A stretch of 64,000 bases of DNA from Rhyzopertha dominica (Eukaryota; Arthropoda; Insecta; Coleoptera; Bostrichidae): contig QCXZ01000137.1 of NCBI GenBank assembly GCA_025024175.1, forward strand, positions 25,721,327-25,785,326. The letters are read 5' to 3'. The notes under the pieces are model-generated. The model was given only the letters and a program-made list of their open reading frames with translations, was not told where the DNA came from and searched no databases. Each line of letters opens with the position of its first letter. The stretch's first letter is position 1. Below, one piece after another: positions 23,141 through 35,424 of this stretch. The position numbers and the translations under genes are program-made.

Positions 23141-24600
23141 GTTTATAATATACTCGGAGCTACTTACACTTATTATACAAGAAAAGGTATTATGATTAAT
23201 ATCCACTTCGAGATAAATGGAACAGTTTTCTATTTTTTAGTATGAAGTTTAGCAGTCGGTAGTTAACAAAAAATTTCTGGTGAGGTACTAACGTCACTGA
23301 ATAAGCATTCTTAAAAATAATAATGATTTCAAAATTTCAATTTAATTAAAACAAATAATTGTAGCAGCTCTCTATTTTTCAAGTTTTTAAGACGAAAAAT
23401 TATAGGTAATTCTGCAAACGTATTTTGGGTTACATTTTCAGTCTTTTCATGTTCATTATCATTCGTAAAAGAACCTGTATTAAGTTCACCTAAAGGTTAC
23501 CGTTTGGTTCCTAATTATATATGTGAAAGAGTAAAACATATATGTAAAAATATCACCTTTATGCATATAACTATTTGAAAGCGGTGTCTCGGAGATCGTT
23601 GTACTTTATTATGGTTGGTTAATTTTCTTGGTTCTAATTTAATAAAAAATTTACCACAGCCAAGATGGCCACTAACGATTTTGTGGCAGAAAATGTAAAA
23701 TATAGAAAATTCTAATAGACTCACTTGCCATACTGAACGCTCTTCACGGTAAATAATCTCAGCTCCCTCCTTTAAAACTCGACACCGTTTTGCAGCTGAT
23801 TCATCAATAATGTGGTCTCCAACACTTCAGTGATTTAGCGGTAAATTTACAAGGTTTGTGGTTTTAAGTTGGTAAAAATACGTATCGCTCTGCAGATTAG
23901 GTATTTGGCTGAATATTTTGTAACAAGGTTTATAATAGATGCAGATAAAGGAAAATTTTTATTACAGGTTCATACAAAGTATCAGTGTTTCAAAGTCCAC
24001 AAAAACGAGCGCTAGATAGTGGTTTCTTATGAAAATAAAATTATTATAAAGCGGAGTGTACAGCTTTTTGTGTTTTGTGTCCCTAGTTTTTCTGCAGATC
24101 CATTTTACAGTTCTTACTGTTTCATTTAATGTATAGCAGTGTGAGTATTGCATAACTACTACGCTTATTGTTTTGTTTACAAATTCCATCAGTTAAGTAC
24201 TAAGAAGAACATTTTGCAATAAAGGAGATAATCCGAAAACTATTAATTTTTTTTAGTGCAGCATGGTTTAGTGCGCAATGTGCATATTATGTAAGTATCT
24301 ACCAGAATTATTTTCGTTCTTTTTATAACTGCAATTACTTTTTGGTGTCAAGTATTACACTGTATCGCTTTGTTGTTATTTATTTATCAGACCGCCTAAA
24401 CACAATTGTGAGCCAAGATTTTGACAAATCGGTTTGTACTGTAAGTTATAAAAAGCTGACAACTTCAATTACTACTGCGTGTGAGATGCGTGTATTGCAT
24501 GGCGCTGTTTTATTTTTATCAAAATATAATTGTATGTATAACAGGTACGTACCCTGTACACTAAGCAACGTGTCAATTTCATAGTATGCGTTCCCGACAA
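23141..24600. other. AT-rich interval without a recognisable gene
   Basis: Short frames such as 23515-23724 minus, 23962-24189 minus and 24342-24584 plus lack any domain. Confidence 0.4.
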
Positions 24601-24640
24601 GATATCCGGTTGAATCGAACGTTCATTTATGGGCGCGCGT

Positions 24641-24773
24641 TATAAAGGCACGCACTTGTTTAGTACGTTTTGCGAAAGTAAATAGTTTCCTGCAGTTCGC
24701 TGGAGTGGAGAAAACTAGCAGTTACGAACGTCGGTGCTCACTTTGGTCGTGTTGCACAATTTCTGCGCAATGA
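24641..24773 (+). promoter_or_regulatory. Candidate TATA promoter and first exon
   Basis: TATAAAGG at 24641-24648 follows GGGCGCGCGT in a CpG-richer stretch (24590-24775) that stands out from the AT-rich surroundings. An initiation site would fall near 24671. The first ATG downstream is at 24771 in GCGCAATGAATCAAGGTTAC. The frame is open for only about 23 codons, but a splice donor at AAG|GTTACA would leave a very short first coding exon. There is no exact insect initiator (TCAGT) at the right distance. This is a composition-and-motif guess. Confidence 0.25.
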
Positions 24774-24780
24774 ATCAAGG

Positions 24781-27609
24781 TTACATACTTGGAATATGTT
24801 TTGAATTACTCGTAAAATCTAAACAGCACCGGCATGCTTGATCTCTGTTAAATCCATGTAATGTTTTTGTAACTGGATATATGTACGTATGTATTGTATT
24901 GTTTGGCCTATATTCACAAATCAGAATGGACATGGTGGCGTATTGCGGTTCGATAATGAACAAATTTGTGGTTTTCTGTAGAGTTAAAATGGTTGTGTGC
25001 AGTGTAATAATTAATTAATTTAATTGTACGATATATCGGGTCTCCCATGGCAACTTAGCTGCCTGCTTTGGTTAACGTGGAATGTAAAATCATTACAGAT
25101 TTATGTCACCGGGACATTTCGAAAAAAACATGGTCCCAGTTCTTTAGTGATTTATTCATTTTTAACTCATATTTATATGGACATTTTAAGTTATTTTGAA
25201 CCATGTGAAGGTGCTGCAAAACCATTCTGTAATTATCTTCACCGATGTAAACATGGGATAGTAGTAGTAGTAAGAGGGAACTACTTTAGTCCTGGACTTG
25301 TTGTTAGTAGTGTACCTTAAGGTTCAATTATTGAATCAGTCTTCTTTCTTACACAGTTCATTGCTTGTTTCCAGAATTATGCGTTAAGTGTGGTAATATA
25401 TATAAACCTAGCTTTTTAAGACTTATAACACTCAGGAAATTGGCTCAGTGTTAGCAAAAAGTAACAATGATTTGGGTGGCTTTTCCCAAGTGCTTGTCAA
25501 CTACTCTTTATGGATAAATCATGCTAAGTCAATACTTTTTTGTTCGTTAAGGATCTTGACAAGAATTTGTGCCTAATCGTAAACAGAAAAGTGCGTTTTT
25601 TTGAAACGAAGGCGCTAGAGGACAAAAAATTAATAAAAAGTGGAATATATTGGAAAACACACATGGTTAGAATTGAAACTGTTGGAAAACCCGTTAAAAT
25701 TTTCATTTGTAGATTCAGTGTCCGTAGAATGTTGTCAGACAAAAAAGGGTGTATGCTTTATAATAACAGACACAGATTTCTGTTCGATACTGCACGAGAA
25801 AGATAAACATTCGCATATTATAAAAGGCGCTTGCTCCAGGTGTTCTTACACATGTTGTCCACTTTCATTATTTTCATTTGCAAATTGCGTAATTGTTTAC
25901 AAAGTTGAATCTGTGTCTCGCACTGAATGAAAAAGTATGTCAAAGAAACGCAAAAAATGCGTATGCAAGACTGTTAACTGTTAATTATTTTCTTGCTTAT
26001 TTGTTTACTCATGCGGTTTTTGTATGACTATAATGACAGTGAACTCTCGATAAACGCCTTTTTTATTATAGTTAATTGTCACCTACTTGTAAGGTTCGTT
26101 ATACGCATCTGGTATATATAGTTTGCGTCAAACTTAAAAGCTGTTTTCAAGGAAAAACTGATAGTAACCATTTCAAAATGAAAACAAACAGGGTATTTAT
26201 TATAGGAACTCTTATAACGCGTAAACGATGAATCATGCCCGCCGTTTTTAGGCGCACACATTTTGCATTACCGTTCCAGTTCGTACACAATTTCTCACGG
26301 TTTCTCACACCCTATACGCANCACGTTGCATTCATGTTACAAAACAGAAGTGTGATCTAGCACAACTGACAACGGGCGAAAATAATAGTTCCAGTTTTGC
26401 GAAACACGAAAGTTCAATTTACGGAAACACGCTAGTTTTAATTATGCCAAAACTACAATATCTGTTACTATGCACCGTTAATACAGTGTACACGAAGAAC
26501 ATGTTTTTACTGTGCTTTGGTTTTAAGATTTTATATCAACAAAAAAAAACAGTTTATAATACCTAATTATCGAATCCACACAACGAAGTCCATTTTTTGA
26601 TTTCTTAAATCTTCTATTCACAACGCTTGCATCTTTACTTATTTTTTACTACTAGGCGGCTAAAATTCTTGTTATTTTTATATGTTTCAAGAGGACAGCA
26701 GCGATTTTGACAAATGCTACACAGGTTTTTATTTTCCAGTCTGTTGGTATCGCGGGATATTTTTTCTTTAGTTTCTCAATATAACCATGTAAATGATCGG
26801 GGATGAGTAACATAGCAAATATTAAAGCATTCATAGTATTAGGCATTGAGGCGATATTAACGTTAAACAGTTTTTATAAAAAATGAGGCCATTTAATTCT
26901 CTAGGTTACAAAAATATCCTTACTATACATTATTAGTAGCTAATAAGCTGAATTTACTATACCAGCAAAAAAAATTAGTTACATTTTTCCCAAAAACTAT
27001 GAACACAAATGAGAGTGGCTAAGTTCATAACTAGAAGCTACTATTTTTTTACGCAACTCAACTCAAACTCTGGTAGTGGGTATAAGATTATTCTATATTT
27101 TGCAAATATGAAATAATTATGGGCTATTCATTTTATCAGTGAGAAACAAAAGCTTTGGTAGTGGCTTCTGTATTTATTTTACATTTCGATAAATAAATGA
27201 AAAAATGTGTCAAACATATCACAAAGGAGCAAACTATTCATTATCATATACACCATCAATATTTTAAATATCGCTGTTTCGTGCAAGAATCAAGAGCTTA
27301 ATTCAACCTTTGACTATGCGAGCATTTTTTTAATTTAGTGGCCTGTGGATTTTTGAATGGTTATTGTGTCGCCTGCTTCCATTCATAATAAAGTAGTTCT
27401 CAAGTAAAAAGATAAAAACTTGTGAATGAGAGAGTGAATGCACATTGTTACAAGCACAATATTGAAACTAAAACCCTATAGACACAGTAATTAATGTCGA
27501 ACATATAAAACTAGATTGACGATAATTTTAATGATCAAAGTTATTTATTGCCTGATTGATTTATAAGAAGTAGTTAGTAGGCCATTATATTTCTGAAAAA
27601 GTATTGCCT
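24781..27609. other. AT-rich interval without a recognisable gene
   Basis: Overlapping frames at 25524-25930 on both strands and a Lys-rich 64-codon minus frame (26652-26846) show no known domain. An X-box half-site CCATGGCAAC is at about 25046. I see no repeats. Confidence 0.4.
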
Positions 27610-27679
27610 CTTTGACCGGAAATCGAACCTGGAACCTTTTTAATGTCGTTCAAATGTGAAGCCATTTACGTCACCAAAG
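27610..27679 (-). repeat. Second copy of the tRNA-like SINE head
   Basis: Read on the minus strand this begins CTTTGGTGACG and ends with AGGTTCGATTTCCGG and TCAAAG. It shares the acceptor-stem sequence, A-box region and B-box region with 10263-10330. The B-box is GGTTCGATTTC, two changes from consensus, and the middle of the molecule is diverged and A-rich. It is too degenerate for a working tRNA. Confidence 0.6.
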
Positions 27680-29097
27680 CCCTATTCAGATTCCAGATCA
27701 AATTAGCATATACATGTCAAAGTTTCCTGTATATAAAGCTACTGAACGCATTGTTTTTGCCGATTAATGAACTTTCAGTTATAGGTAAAGTTCATGTGTT
27801 TTAATTTTAGTATATTAAACCGTTAGGCGCAAATGACGAAGTCAATAGATCTATTTAAGATAGACAGTTCGTGTTTAAAATTACATTAAAAAAAATTGCA
27901 ATAGTTATGATTTCTTGCTCTCAGGTATAACAACTGACCTGAGCTTCAAGCATAACGTTTTACAGCAAATATCATATATTTATTTTTGTTAGCTATATTA
28001 TATATTATTAATTTTACAGGTAAACATTGCCAAGATCTTAAGATACAAATCAACTTGAGGAAAGGTCGAGAATTGGAAGTATACATATGTATATATGGTT
28101 CTTCAGTTCTTTTGTATTGATGTTACTGATGGCGTCATTGTTAAGATAATTTAAAATGAAAGTTGAAATCGTAGTTCTATTAGAAACGACCATTCTAATG
28201 ATAATTTCTTAGTTCAAACCATCATTCATAGAAACGTTTACAATAAAACGTGTCCAGAGCACTGAAAGAGACGTAACGCATTGGCGAAAACGTTTTCACC
28301 AAGCCGGAGTATCCACAAACGCAGCTGTCGATTGACGTGTGACTGATGTCCTTATTCGATCTGCAGAAAAATAAATATTTGAAGCAGAAGACCGTAGTAG
28401 CTGCGTTCGCGTCCGATTTGATGAATCACTTTTGCTATTCGAAATTACATCGCTCGAGGTTATTTTCGTGAGTGGCGTTAGTACCCCAGGAATGTCATTT
28501 TGCACTGGTGCAGTCTGTTAGATATTAAAATCCGTAATTTATGGGCTCTCCAGCAGCACAAACAAGAATTAATGGAATCAACAGAAAGGTCGGAAAGGAG
28601 TCGATGCATATGCATGATGTCCATGGTAGATTACGACAGGAGTAAAACTAAAAATTCTGTTGGCCGTGTAAAAATGCAACCCCTCCAGCGGGTTTTATGC
28701 AGTATCCTCGATAGCAGTCTTCGTTTTGTTTGTGTAAAGCTCTTTGTCTATTGCTGCACTGCATTATGGTTTCTCCTTGTGGGTGTTGATTGTTGAACGA
28801 GTGGTCCGATCAGATTGGGCCAGGGAGGTGTTGATATTGCATTATAGTGTACCTACTTGAGGTCTAAAGGTTGTTTTAGAAAAAGTTATGGTGGGGCAAT
28901 TCTAGCAATTGCCTATCAAACGTAAATAATTTGGATAAAAGAGAATACTTTGTTACTTCGATTGAAAACTAATAAAACAATTACTTGGGGCTGAAATGGT
29001 CTCTTCAAGCGGATGAAACAATATCATGTGAAAGGATACAGGACTAATTTCAGGAGCTGTACAAGAAATTTTGTACGGTGTATTGCCTATCCGATAA
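27680..29097. other. Interval with a possible but unassigned repeat fragment
   Basis: The stretch 28250-28800 is less AT-rich and has short frames on both strands (28296-28505 minus, 28500-28796 plus). The plus strand near 28290 reads HWRKRFHQAGVSTNAAVD and, after a stop, further coding-like pieces. This suggests a decayed mobile-element ORF, but I cannot assign a family. The rest is featureless. Confidence 0.3.
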
Positions 29098-29343
29098 TTA
29101 AAAGACTAAACGGCGAAGATTTTGCGAGTCGCTATACCAAACCTCCTTTATGTCTAAATCGAAAAGTACTATAGCAAAGAAATTTCCATACGTCAGGGAA
29201 AATACACACAACCCGACAACATCGCCGTACACTGTGTAACAGAACATGCCTGAAAGAATGTAGAAGTTCTGATAGAGGAATATACACGGGTAACCAAAAA
29301 AGACAAGGAACTTCATTTGGTTAACTAGAAGGCGATGAACCAT
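29098..29343 (-). CDS. Short hydrophobic frame, doubtful
   Basis: The 81-codon minus-strand frame has two hydrophobic stretches (FLVFFGYPCIFLYQNFYIL and VVGLCVFSLTYGNFFAIVLF) followed by a polar tail with DLDIKEVWYSDSQ. Base composition is closer to coding than in the flanks. It could be a decayed exon of a multi-pass membrane protein such as a chemoreceptor, but no diagnostic motif is present and no partner exons were seen. I give it little weight. Confidence 0.12.
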   Translation of the reverse strand: MVHRLLVNQMKFLVFFGYPCIFLYQNFYILSGMFCYTVYGDVVGLCVFSLTYGNFFAIVLFDLDIKEVWYSDSQNLRRLVF

Positions 29344-30102
29344 GCCATAGTAATTGGAAAGCGATTGTTATAGTGACGAGACCAGTTAGTTGAATTGTGT
29401 ACCTTAGTTATTTATAATTTTTTAAAGAAAAGAACCTTCTTTACCATAGTCATTCTGCTACCCATAATATGTTTCATATTTTACAAATTTTTCCTTTGAC
29501 TAAGATTCAACTACTCCACAGGAATAATTGACTCATCGCTGTTTTTAGGAACATGCATATTTGGATTCCAGTTGTGTCTTTTAGGTTTTCAGCGATATTT
29601 ATGTCGCAAATACGAAAAGAAAGTATTGATTTTTAACGACTTACGAATAATAAAAGCATTTCCTGAATGGGAAAAATGACTTAGGATCACTTTACACTCT
29701 CTACAGGAGAAGTTTGTTCACAATCGTGCTCTATGCGTTCACTCTAATTTAAAATTTTCATTGAAATGAAATTAATGTGAATGCCTCTGGTTTCATAGCT
29801 CAAACAATCCGCTGTATGTCATGCACAGGTGTAATGCGATACATAACAACACGTGGATTCAATACTGTGTTTAAAATTTGTTCCAAAAACTATAAATGAA
29901 AGTAATTGTATTTAGAACGTGTTTGAATTAATTGTCTGTGTTTGTTGCCTGCAAATTCAAAGCACTTCAAGTGTTACCTTTTGCAACGTGTGCTAGATTT
30001 CACCAATATTTTGGTAAAAAAGTTAAGGAGACCAAGCTGAAAACTGATTTACTAAGGTTATTTTATCTTTTCATAAACAATAAATGTATCTATGTAAATG
30101 TA
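29344..30102. other. AT-rich interval without a recognisable gene
   Basis: No features seen. Confidence 0.4.
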
Positions 30103-30106
30103 TTTT

Positions 30107-30180
30107 ATTCACTTTATTAGTTTCAAATGGTAGAGTTTGTAAGTCATCATCAGTACTGATGATAATAATAATAATACTAC
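30107..30180. repeat. Short inverted repeat with central palindrome
   Basis: CACTTTATTAGT at the left pairs with ACTAATAAAGTG at the right. Between them lies the 18-base palindrome ATCATCAGTACTGATGAT, followed by an ATA/ATAATA run. The arms are only 12 bases, so this may be a small hairpin or MITE core. The ATCATCAGTAC motif also occurs in the outer arm of the 20.8-23.1 kb foldback. Confidence 0.5.
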
Positions 30181-30185
30181 TAATA

Positions 30186-33100
30186 AAGTGGATTTCAACT
30201 TTGAATCATATGTTTTCGAATAAATAATCGTAGGGATCATATTACCCAAAGGGATTATAATACTTCTACCTCTCCCCTAATTTAAGGTGAACTAATAAGC
30301 AGTCCTCTTTCATTGCCTTTTTCTAATAGTGTGTAAATTTTAATCCATTTACGTAAGTTATTGTAAATGAACAATTTTATAATCGTTCGCAAATCGCCAA
30401 AAGTAAGATGTAAATTTTTTTGAAACGGCCTTAAAATTAAAAAATATACGTTGTTCTTAGTACTAAATAATTGAGCTAATATTTATTGACATAAAAACTA
30501 CGATCATTTTGTAGATTTGAATCTTTAAACTTTAAACATTTGTAACAGTGCTGTGATTATTTAAGTAATAGAGAATAACATACATCAGGATATACAAGAT
30601 TAGATAGTCTATCTGACACTACATTCGCAGTGCTTCTTGATAGGTTTCACATTTGTTACTTATTTAACTTTATAAATACTCAAATATGCGTTAATTTACT
30701 GGTTATGGAAGAAAACTTCAATTCAGTTTGGTTCATATTTTATTCGCAGATTTGTACAAAAACCCTTGGATTTGTTTCACATAATTACAATGATAAGTTC
30801 GGTCTTTACTAATTTGTTTCATGTATTATGTGTGCTATCTTTTGGAAATCAAAATCGACCCATGTTTACAAGGCTAATGGAACAAACTCTTCAAATAGCC
30901 CAAATATACATCAAAAATGCCATAAGAACTACAGGACTAAAATCGTTTAGGATGCGTATTCTTCATGAGTTGACTGAAAGTGATACGAATCGAAATTGCG
31001 AAGTTTATATATTTTCTAATTAAGCAACGTTATGATGTAAATATGAATGATACGGTCAATAGGTACAATTATTGTCGTGATTGATAAACACAGAATTCGT
31101 ATTGAATAGAGGTGGTCCATACAGAAATATTAAAAAAGTGTATGTATGGTCTGCTAGGCTTAGGAGCAACATAATAGGTCTCTTCTTTACAAGAGAAAAT
31201 TAAAATAATGACACTTATTTAAATTTGTCGACCTCTTCTGTAGCGTGGCGTAGTACTATGTCAGCAAGAATTGACTGCAGTTTTATTTTAGCTACATTAA
31301 AAGAACCATCTTTAAGAATTGTTCCAGTAACAAGTAAATAAGTAGAAATAAGTAGCAATTATTCTTCGTCACCTTTTTTGAAATTATGTTAAAGTTTGAC
31401 ATACATTTTTAACATCATACACCGCACTCGTTATAGCTTTTTAATAGAGTTTTTGTTTTTGTAACGTCAGTGTTTAAGTAAGTATTGCATAAAATATACG
31501 ACATGCTTACCTCTGTTTGCGTATGTCTTGAGTGTTCCGCATTCCGCTACTCTAAATTTGGTACACGAATGTAAATAATATAATCCGGGAGATGAGCATC
31601 GTGCACCCGTAATCCCCCTCTTGTGATTTTTTTCCCAAGACTGAAGTCTAAAACGGCACCTGCGTCTGTGTAGTTTACGATGCTGTATACAGAAGACTTT
31701 GTTTACACCTTCGTTTTTTAGTTGCGTTCTGGATGCAGGTTCCACAATTGGTGGAGGTGCAGCGTAAATTCATGTGAGAGCGCCGGTTGCAGTCGCTCAA
31801 GGCGACAACTTTTGCGGAAACATCCGAAAGCATACATTTTAGTCACGTTGAAGCAGATCTGTTGAAAGGACACCTGCGGGGATAAATTATTTTTAATGGA
31901 ATTATGGCCGATAGAAGGAATCTTCAAACATGGATGCCACAGCGATAACGATATTTATGTAGTTTGTGTGGAAGTAGGTATAAGTTTAGAAAAGCGGTGA
32001 CCGGTCGAGTTCGATTTCTTTTTATAGCGATTGAAATAGAACTCGGCTTACAATTTATTTATGTTTTATGGGTGAAAAAAGTAATAAAGTAACGTGTCTT
32101 TTATGATGTTATTGGCCGTCAAATAAAACGGCATGAATTACGACTGCAATGTAACTTTATGCTTGTGTGCAAATATCACATATGAACCGAAACGCTTCGC
32201 TCGTGAGCGTTTGGTAAAAAAACTCTTCCTTCGTTTGATATAGTAAGATGAAGTGAGAAAGGGCTCTTTCGATTTCGGCTGTTCGTACGCGAAAAAGGAG
32301 CATACTGTTAAGTCCAAACGAAAAGCTGGGCAAGAGATGATTTGATTCCATGTATCTTTTTGTTGTGGAGAATGCTTCCAAGTTATGCTGTTTAGTCTGT
32401 AGGTCTTAGTAGTTCATCTACATTCGTCCATTAAGAAAAATTTGAAATGTTTTTTTTCCAATACTGGTGGAGACCTTCCACGCTTACAAACGAATAAACT
32501 TCTATGCAGCATCTAAGGATCTAGGAATCGATTTGCCCTAAACGATTCTCATACCTTAATCGTGAAGAATAATGCAAAGCACGTTCATAAAAATGTACAA
32601 AGCTAATATACTTGACTGCGGGTTTTGGATTCTTCTTGCACATATTCAATGTGTTCTGGAGTATACACAGAAGTTGGTCTCCAAAATCAGTGCTCATCTT
32701 TGGACATGTTTTATTCCTCTATTAAGGAATAGTAGGATATTAGCAAATGTTTTTGAGCTCGATAACTGAGAAAATAAAGAAATACACAATTATACAGGTA
32801 ACGCTACTTTATCAATCAGTGTGAGGTCAACGTCTTTATTCATGGATACGTACAAAAAGGGTTAAAGGTATAAAATATGTGAAGGTATGATGTTTCAGGA
32901 TAAGGACGTCCACGTAGAAAGACCATGTGGCAGTATACATCACACATAAAATAATGCAAGTCGTAAAATAGTACTCCCGCCACGGATTTACGAAAACAAC
33001 CAACGCCGATGCAACCGTAGAACGAAGGAGACACTGACAGCGAATTGTAAAATAAAGATTGTCAATGTCATTAATCTACTAACGCAAACGTTGTACTACG

Positions 33101-33189
33101 GCTAACTTAAATAGCATTTACTTCGTACAATAGCGACAAACAATAAAATTGCGCATGCGTGATTTTTGTACTACCCGCAAAATGGTCGC
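30186..33189. other. AT-rich interval without a recognisable gene
   Basis: Contains a hairpin at 32006-32045. Frames such as 31467-31745 minus and 32157-32381 minus have no recognisable domain. A slightly GC-richer part (31500-31900) has no other signal. Confidence 0.4.
32006..32045. repeat. 13 bp-stem hairpin
   Basis: CGAGTTCGATTTC (32006-32018) pairs with GAAATAGAACTCG (32033-32045) with one mismatch around a 14-base loop. No T-run follows on either strand. It may be a small structured RNA or chance. Confidence 0.4.
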
Positions 33190-33731
33190 TCCTAGCTGAT
33201 TGCTCAGTTACTTGTATTTATTTATTATTTGCAATCAACAGGCTTGCATGCCCAATTACAGATTGTAGACACGAGACAGTAGTACATAAAAAAACATGAA
33301 TGTATATTCTCTCAACAGCGAGGCTGATACATAGGAACCTTGGAAAAAATAATAACACAAATGGCTCAAAAGTAAAGAACAAAAACCAAAGACAAAAGTA
33401 CAAATTACAAAATACAAATACAAGTCACAAAATAAATATAGGGACGCTCAAATCCTCCACATTGCAGATATTCCAAAACGCATCTCTTATAAGCTTTAAA
33501 TTTCAAACAAAACAGATCTAACTTTTTAATGCTATTAACAAAACTACACATAAAGTTTACTGGTGATCCTCTCACTATATTTGTATGGGGCTTTTTAACA
33601 TAAAACGTGTCATGAAGCCGTCCAGAATACTGTGGTACTAGAAATTGCAATTTGTTTAATATAATTGGACAACTAACACTTTTAGATAATACATTTTCGG
33701 AAAGATCGCTGTCTCTTGAAAACACTGACAA
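33190..33731 (-). pseudogene. 3' end of a non-LTR retrotransposon (jockey/CR1-like LINE)
   Basis: The 108-codon minus frame starting at 33731 contains ENVLSKSVSCPIILNKLQF, LVPQYSGRLHDTFYVKKPH, TNIVRGSPVNFMCSFVN and SIKKLDLFCLKFKAYK. This matches the characteristic C-terminal end of jockey/CR1-clade reverse-transcriptase ORF2: a block on basic-hydrophobic fold 'NVPxxxxR..FxxPxxRTNxxxxSPxxxMCxxxN', followed by DLF. Downstream (33440 to about 33190) is an A/C-rich stretch on the plus strand that may be its 3' untranslated region. The reverse-transcriptase core is absent, so this is a 5'-truncated copy, typical of LINE insertions. Confidence 0.7.
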
Positions 33732-34859
33732 TAAATTATAAGTCCGACGTTTCGATTACACCTGTAATCTTTGTCAAAGACGAAGAACATCAAAATTTAC
33801 CTGATACAAGTTCAAACGAAATTTTGTTAACTTATATTATGGACGCTGAAAGCATTCACCCACGTAAACTAACATTATTATTTAAGAGTTTGTAGGTAAA
33901 TAAAGCACCAGACATAAGCCTTTTACTCTCAAGTTTTAGTAAGTCAGACTCCTTTAACAAGAGTGTATATGTTATATATAGAGGGTATATGTATTGTGTC
34001 AATATGTCAACGTGCTTGTATGTTTATATTTAAAAAGTTACTTAAATAAAAATGAAAGTCAAGGGTGGGTTTTCGTTTGCTTTTTAGAAACGAAAGAACA
34101 ATAGCTGCAATAATCGTGACTTGAGTTTTTTCGTTTTCCTAAAGGTACAAAACGGTGTGTTTTAATGTTTGCACATTTATTTTCCAAAAGCAAGCATTTT
34201 GTTGGATTTTTAGCACTAAAGACCGGGCATTTCCTTGTGACAGAACGGTTTTAGTAGAAAAGGACCCACTCTCGTTATATAGGAATGACAGAGCGTGTTT
34301 CTCATGACTGCGATTTCGCAAATGATTTACATTTACAAAAAACACGTGTTTTAACAAATAACTCTATAAGCATATTCCTGTTATTTTATTTCCGATCTTT
34401 GTCGCTACTCTATTCGAAGTTTTCAGTGATATTTCTGTTAACCGACCTTGAAAGTACATTGACTTTATTAGTTGCAAAAGCTGTACATTTTAAGGGGCTT
34501 GACTTCGGATTCGGCTACTTTATCAAACATGTTTTCAAAATATACAGTTCAGTACCATAATATTAGGTTCTATTGCGAGTCTTCTTAGTAACGTCAGTAT
34601 TTAAAGTTTTATCGGCCCATGATTAAATATCTAATTATTATATCTTTGTTTCAGGTATGTACCCGCATTTAGTGCTGTAACGCTAACAATATTACAACCC
34701 GCCTGTAGGTAAAGGTAAGTTTCCCTTTCACTCATATCCTACGCACATTTGGGGCAGGCGTATTGTGTTGGACATCCCATCCATTAGCTTCAGGTTGTAT
34801 TCGAAGGGATCTTTTGTTTGAAGAAACGCAAATAAACAAGTTAGTTACATACTGTATAA
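33732..34859. other. AT-rich interval; first part possibly LINE or other retroelement sequence
   Basis: At 33742-33795 the plus strand reads GTCCGACGTTTCGATTACAC then GTAATCTTTGTCAAAGACGA. This resembles the 'CGAAACGTCG' type of sequence often found near the ends of retroelement copies in insects. No reverse-transcriptase signature follows. The rest is featureless. Confidence 0.3.
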
Positions 34860-35150
34860 AAAGGCTTTTTAGGGAGTGAATGAAACGAGCCCGTGCTGCG
34901 TCCTCGTGCACGGGTCTACTTAACTGGTACGCGGTCGTGAATTTAAAGAGGCAGCATATTTCGAGTCCTCATTTGTTTCGTCCTGCCATTCTGATGGCGA
35001 TTCTCGAGTAACGAGCCTCATCGTTATTACGCCCGTCTTATCCGCAAATATTTGTGTTCGTTTCGAGCTGGAATTGCTACTTTGACGACAATGCGTTCGC
35101 GACCCGTTAATTTATTATCATCATCAGCGGTGGCGCATTGGGAACAAATT
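34860..35150. other. GC/CpG-richer non-coding block
   Basis: Dense in CpG compared with both flanks and without a usable frame. It includes a small hairpin: CCCGTGC and GCACGGG around 11 bases at about 34890-34914. This is a candidate conserved regulatory element, judged on composition only. Confidence 0.3.
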
Positions 35151-35424
35151 AGGCAAAATTATAGAGATTAGTTACAATGTACCTAGACGATAGTATATAT
35201 GCATAAAGACTGTTGCTTCCTCGTTGCAGAGCCGACTTCATTGTTTTATTTTGCGATATAAGAACGAAGTTGTCAATCATTCGTCATTATTTGGATTTTC
35301 CATTCTGTTTTGTTTTTATAGTTGAAATAGGCGCAACAGAGTATAAATTCGATTAGGAAATGTGCCGTATCTACATAAAAATCTGAAAACGCTCGCTTAC
35401 AGGGTACAATAATAAGGACATGAC

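Noticed and set aside
31467..31927. Two overlapping minus frames in a slightly GC-richer stretch
   Set aside because: No domain, no continuity between the frames and no splice signals that join them.
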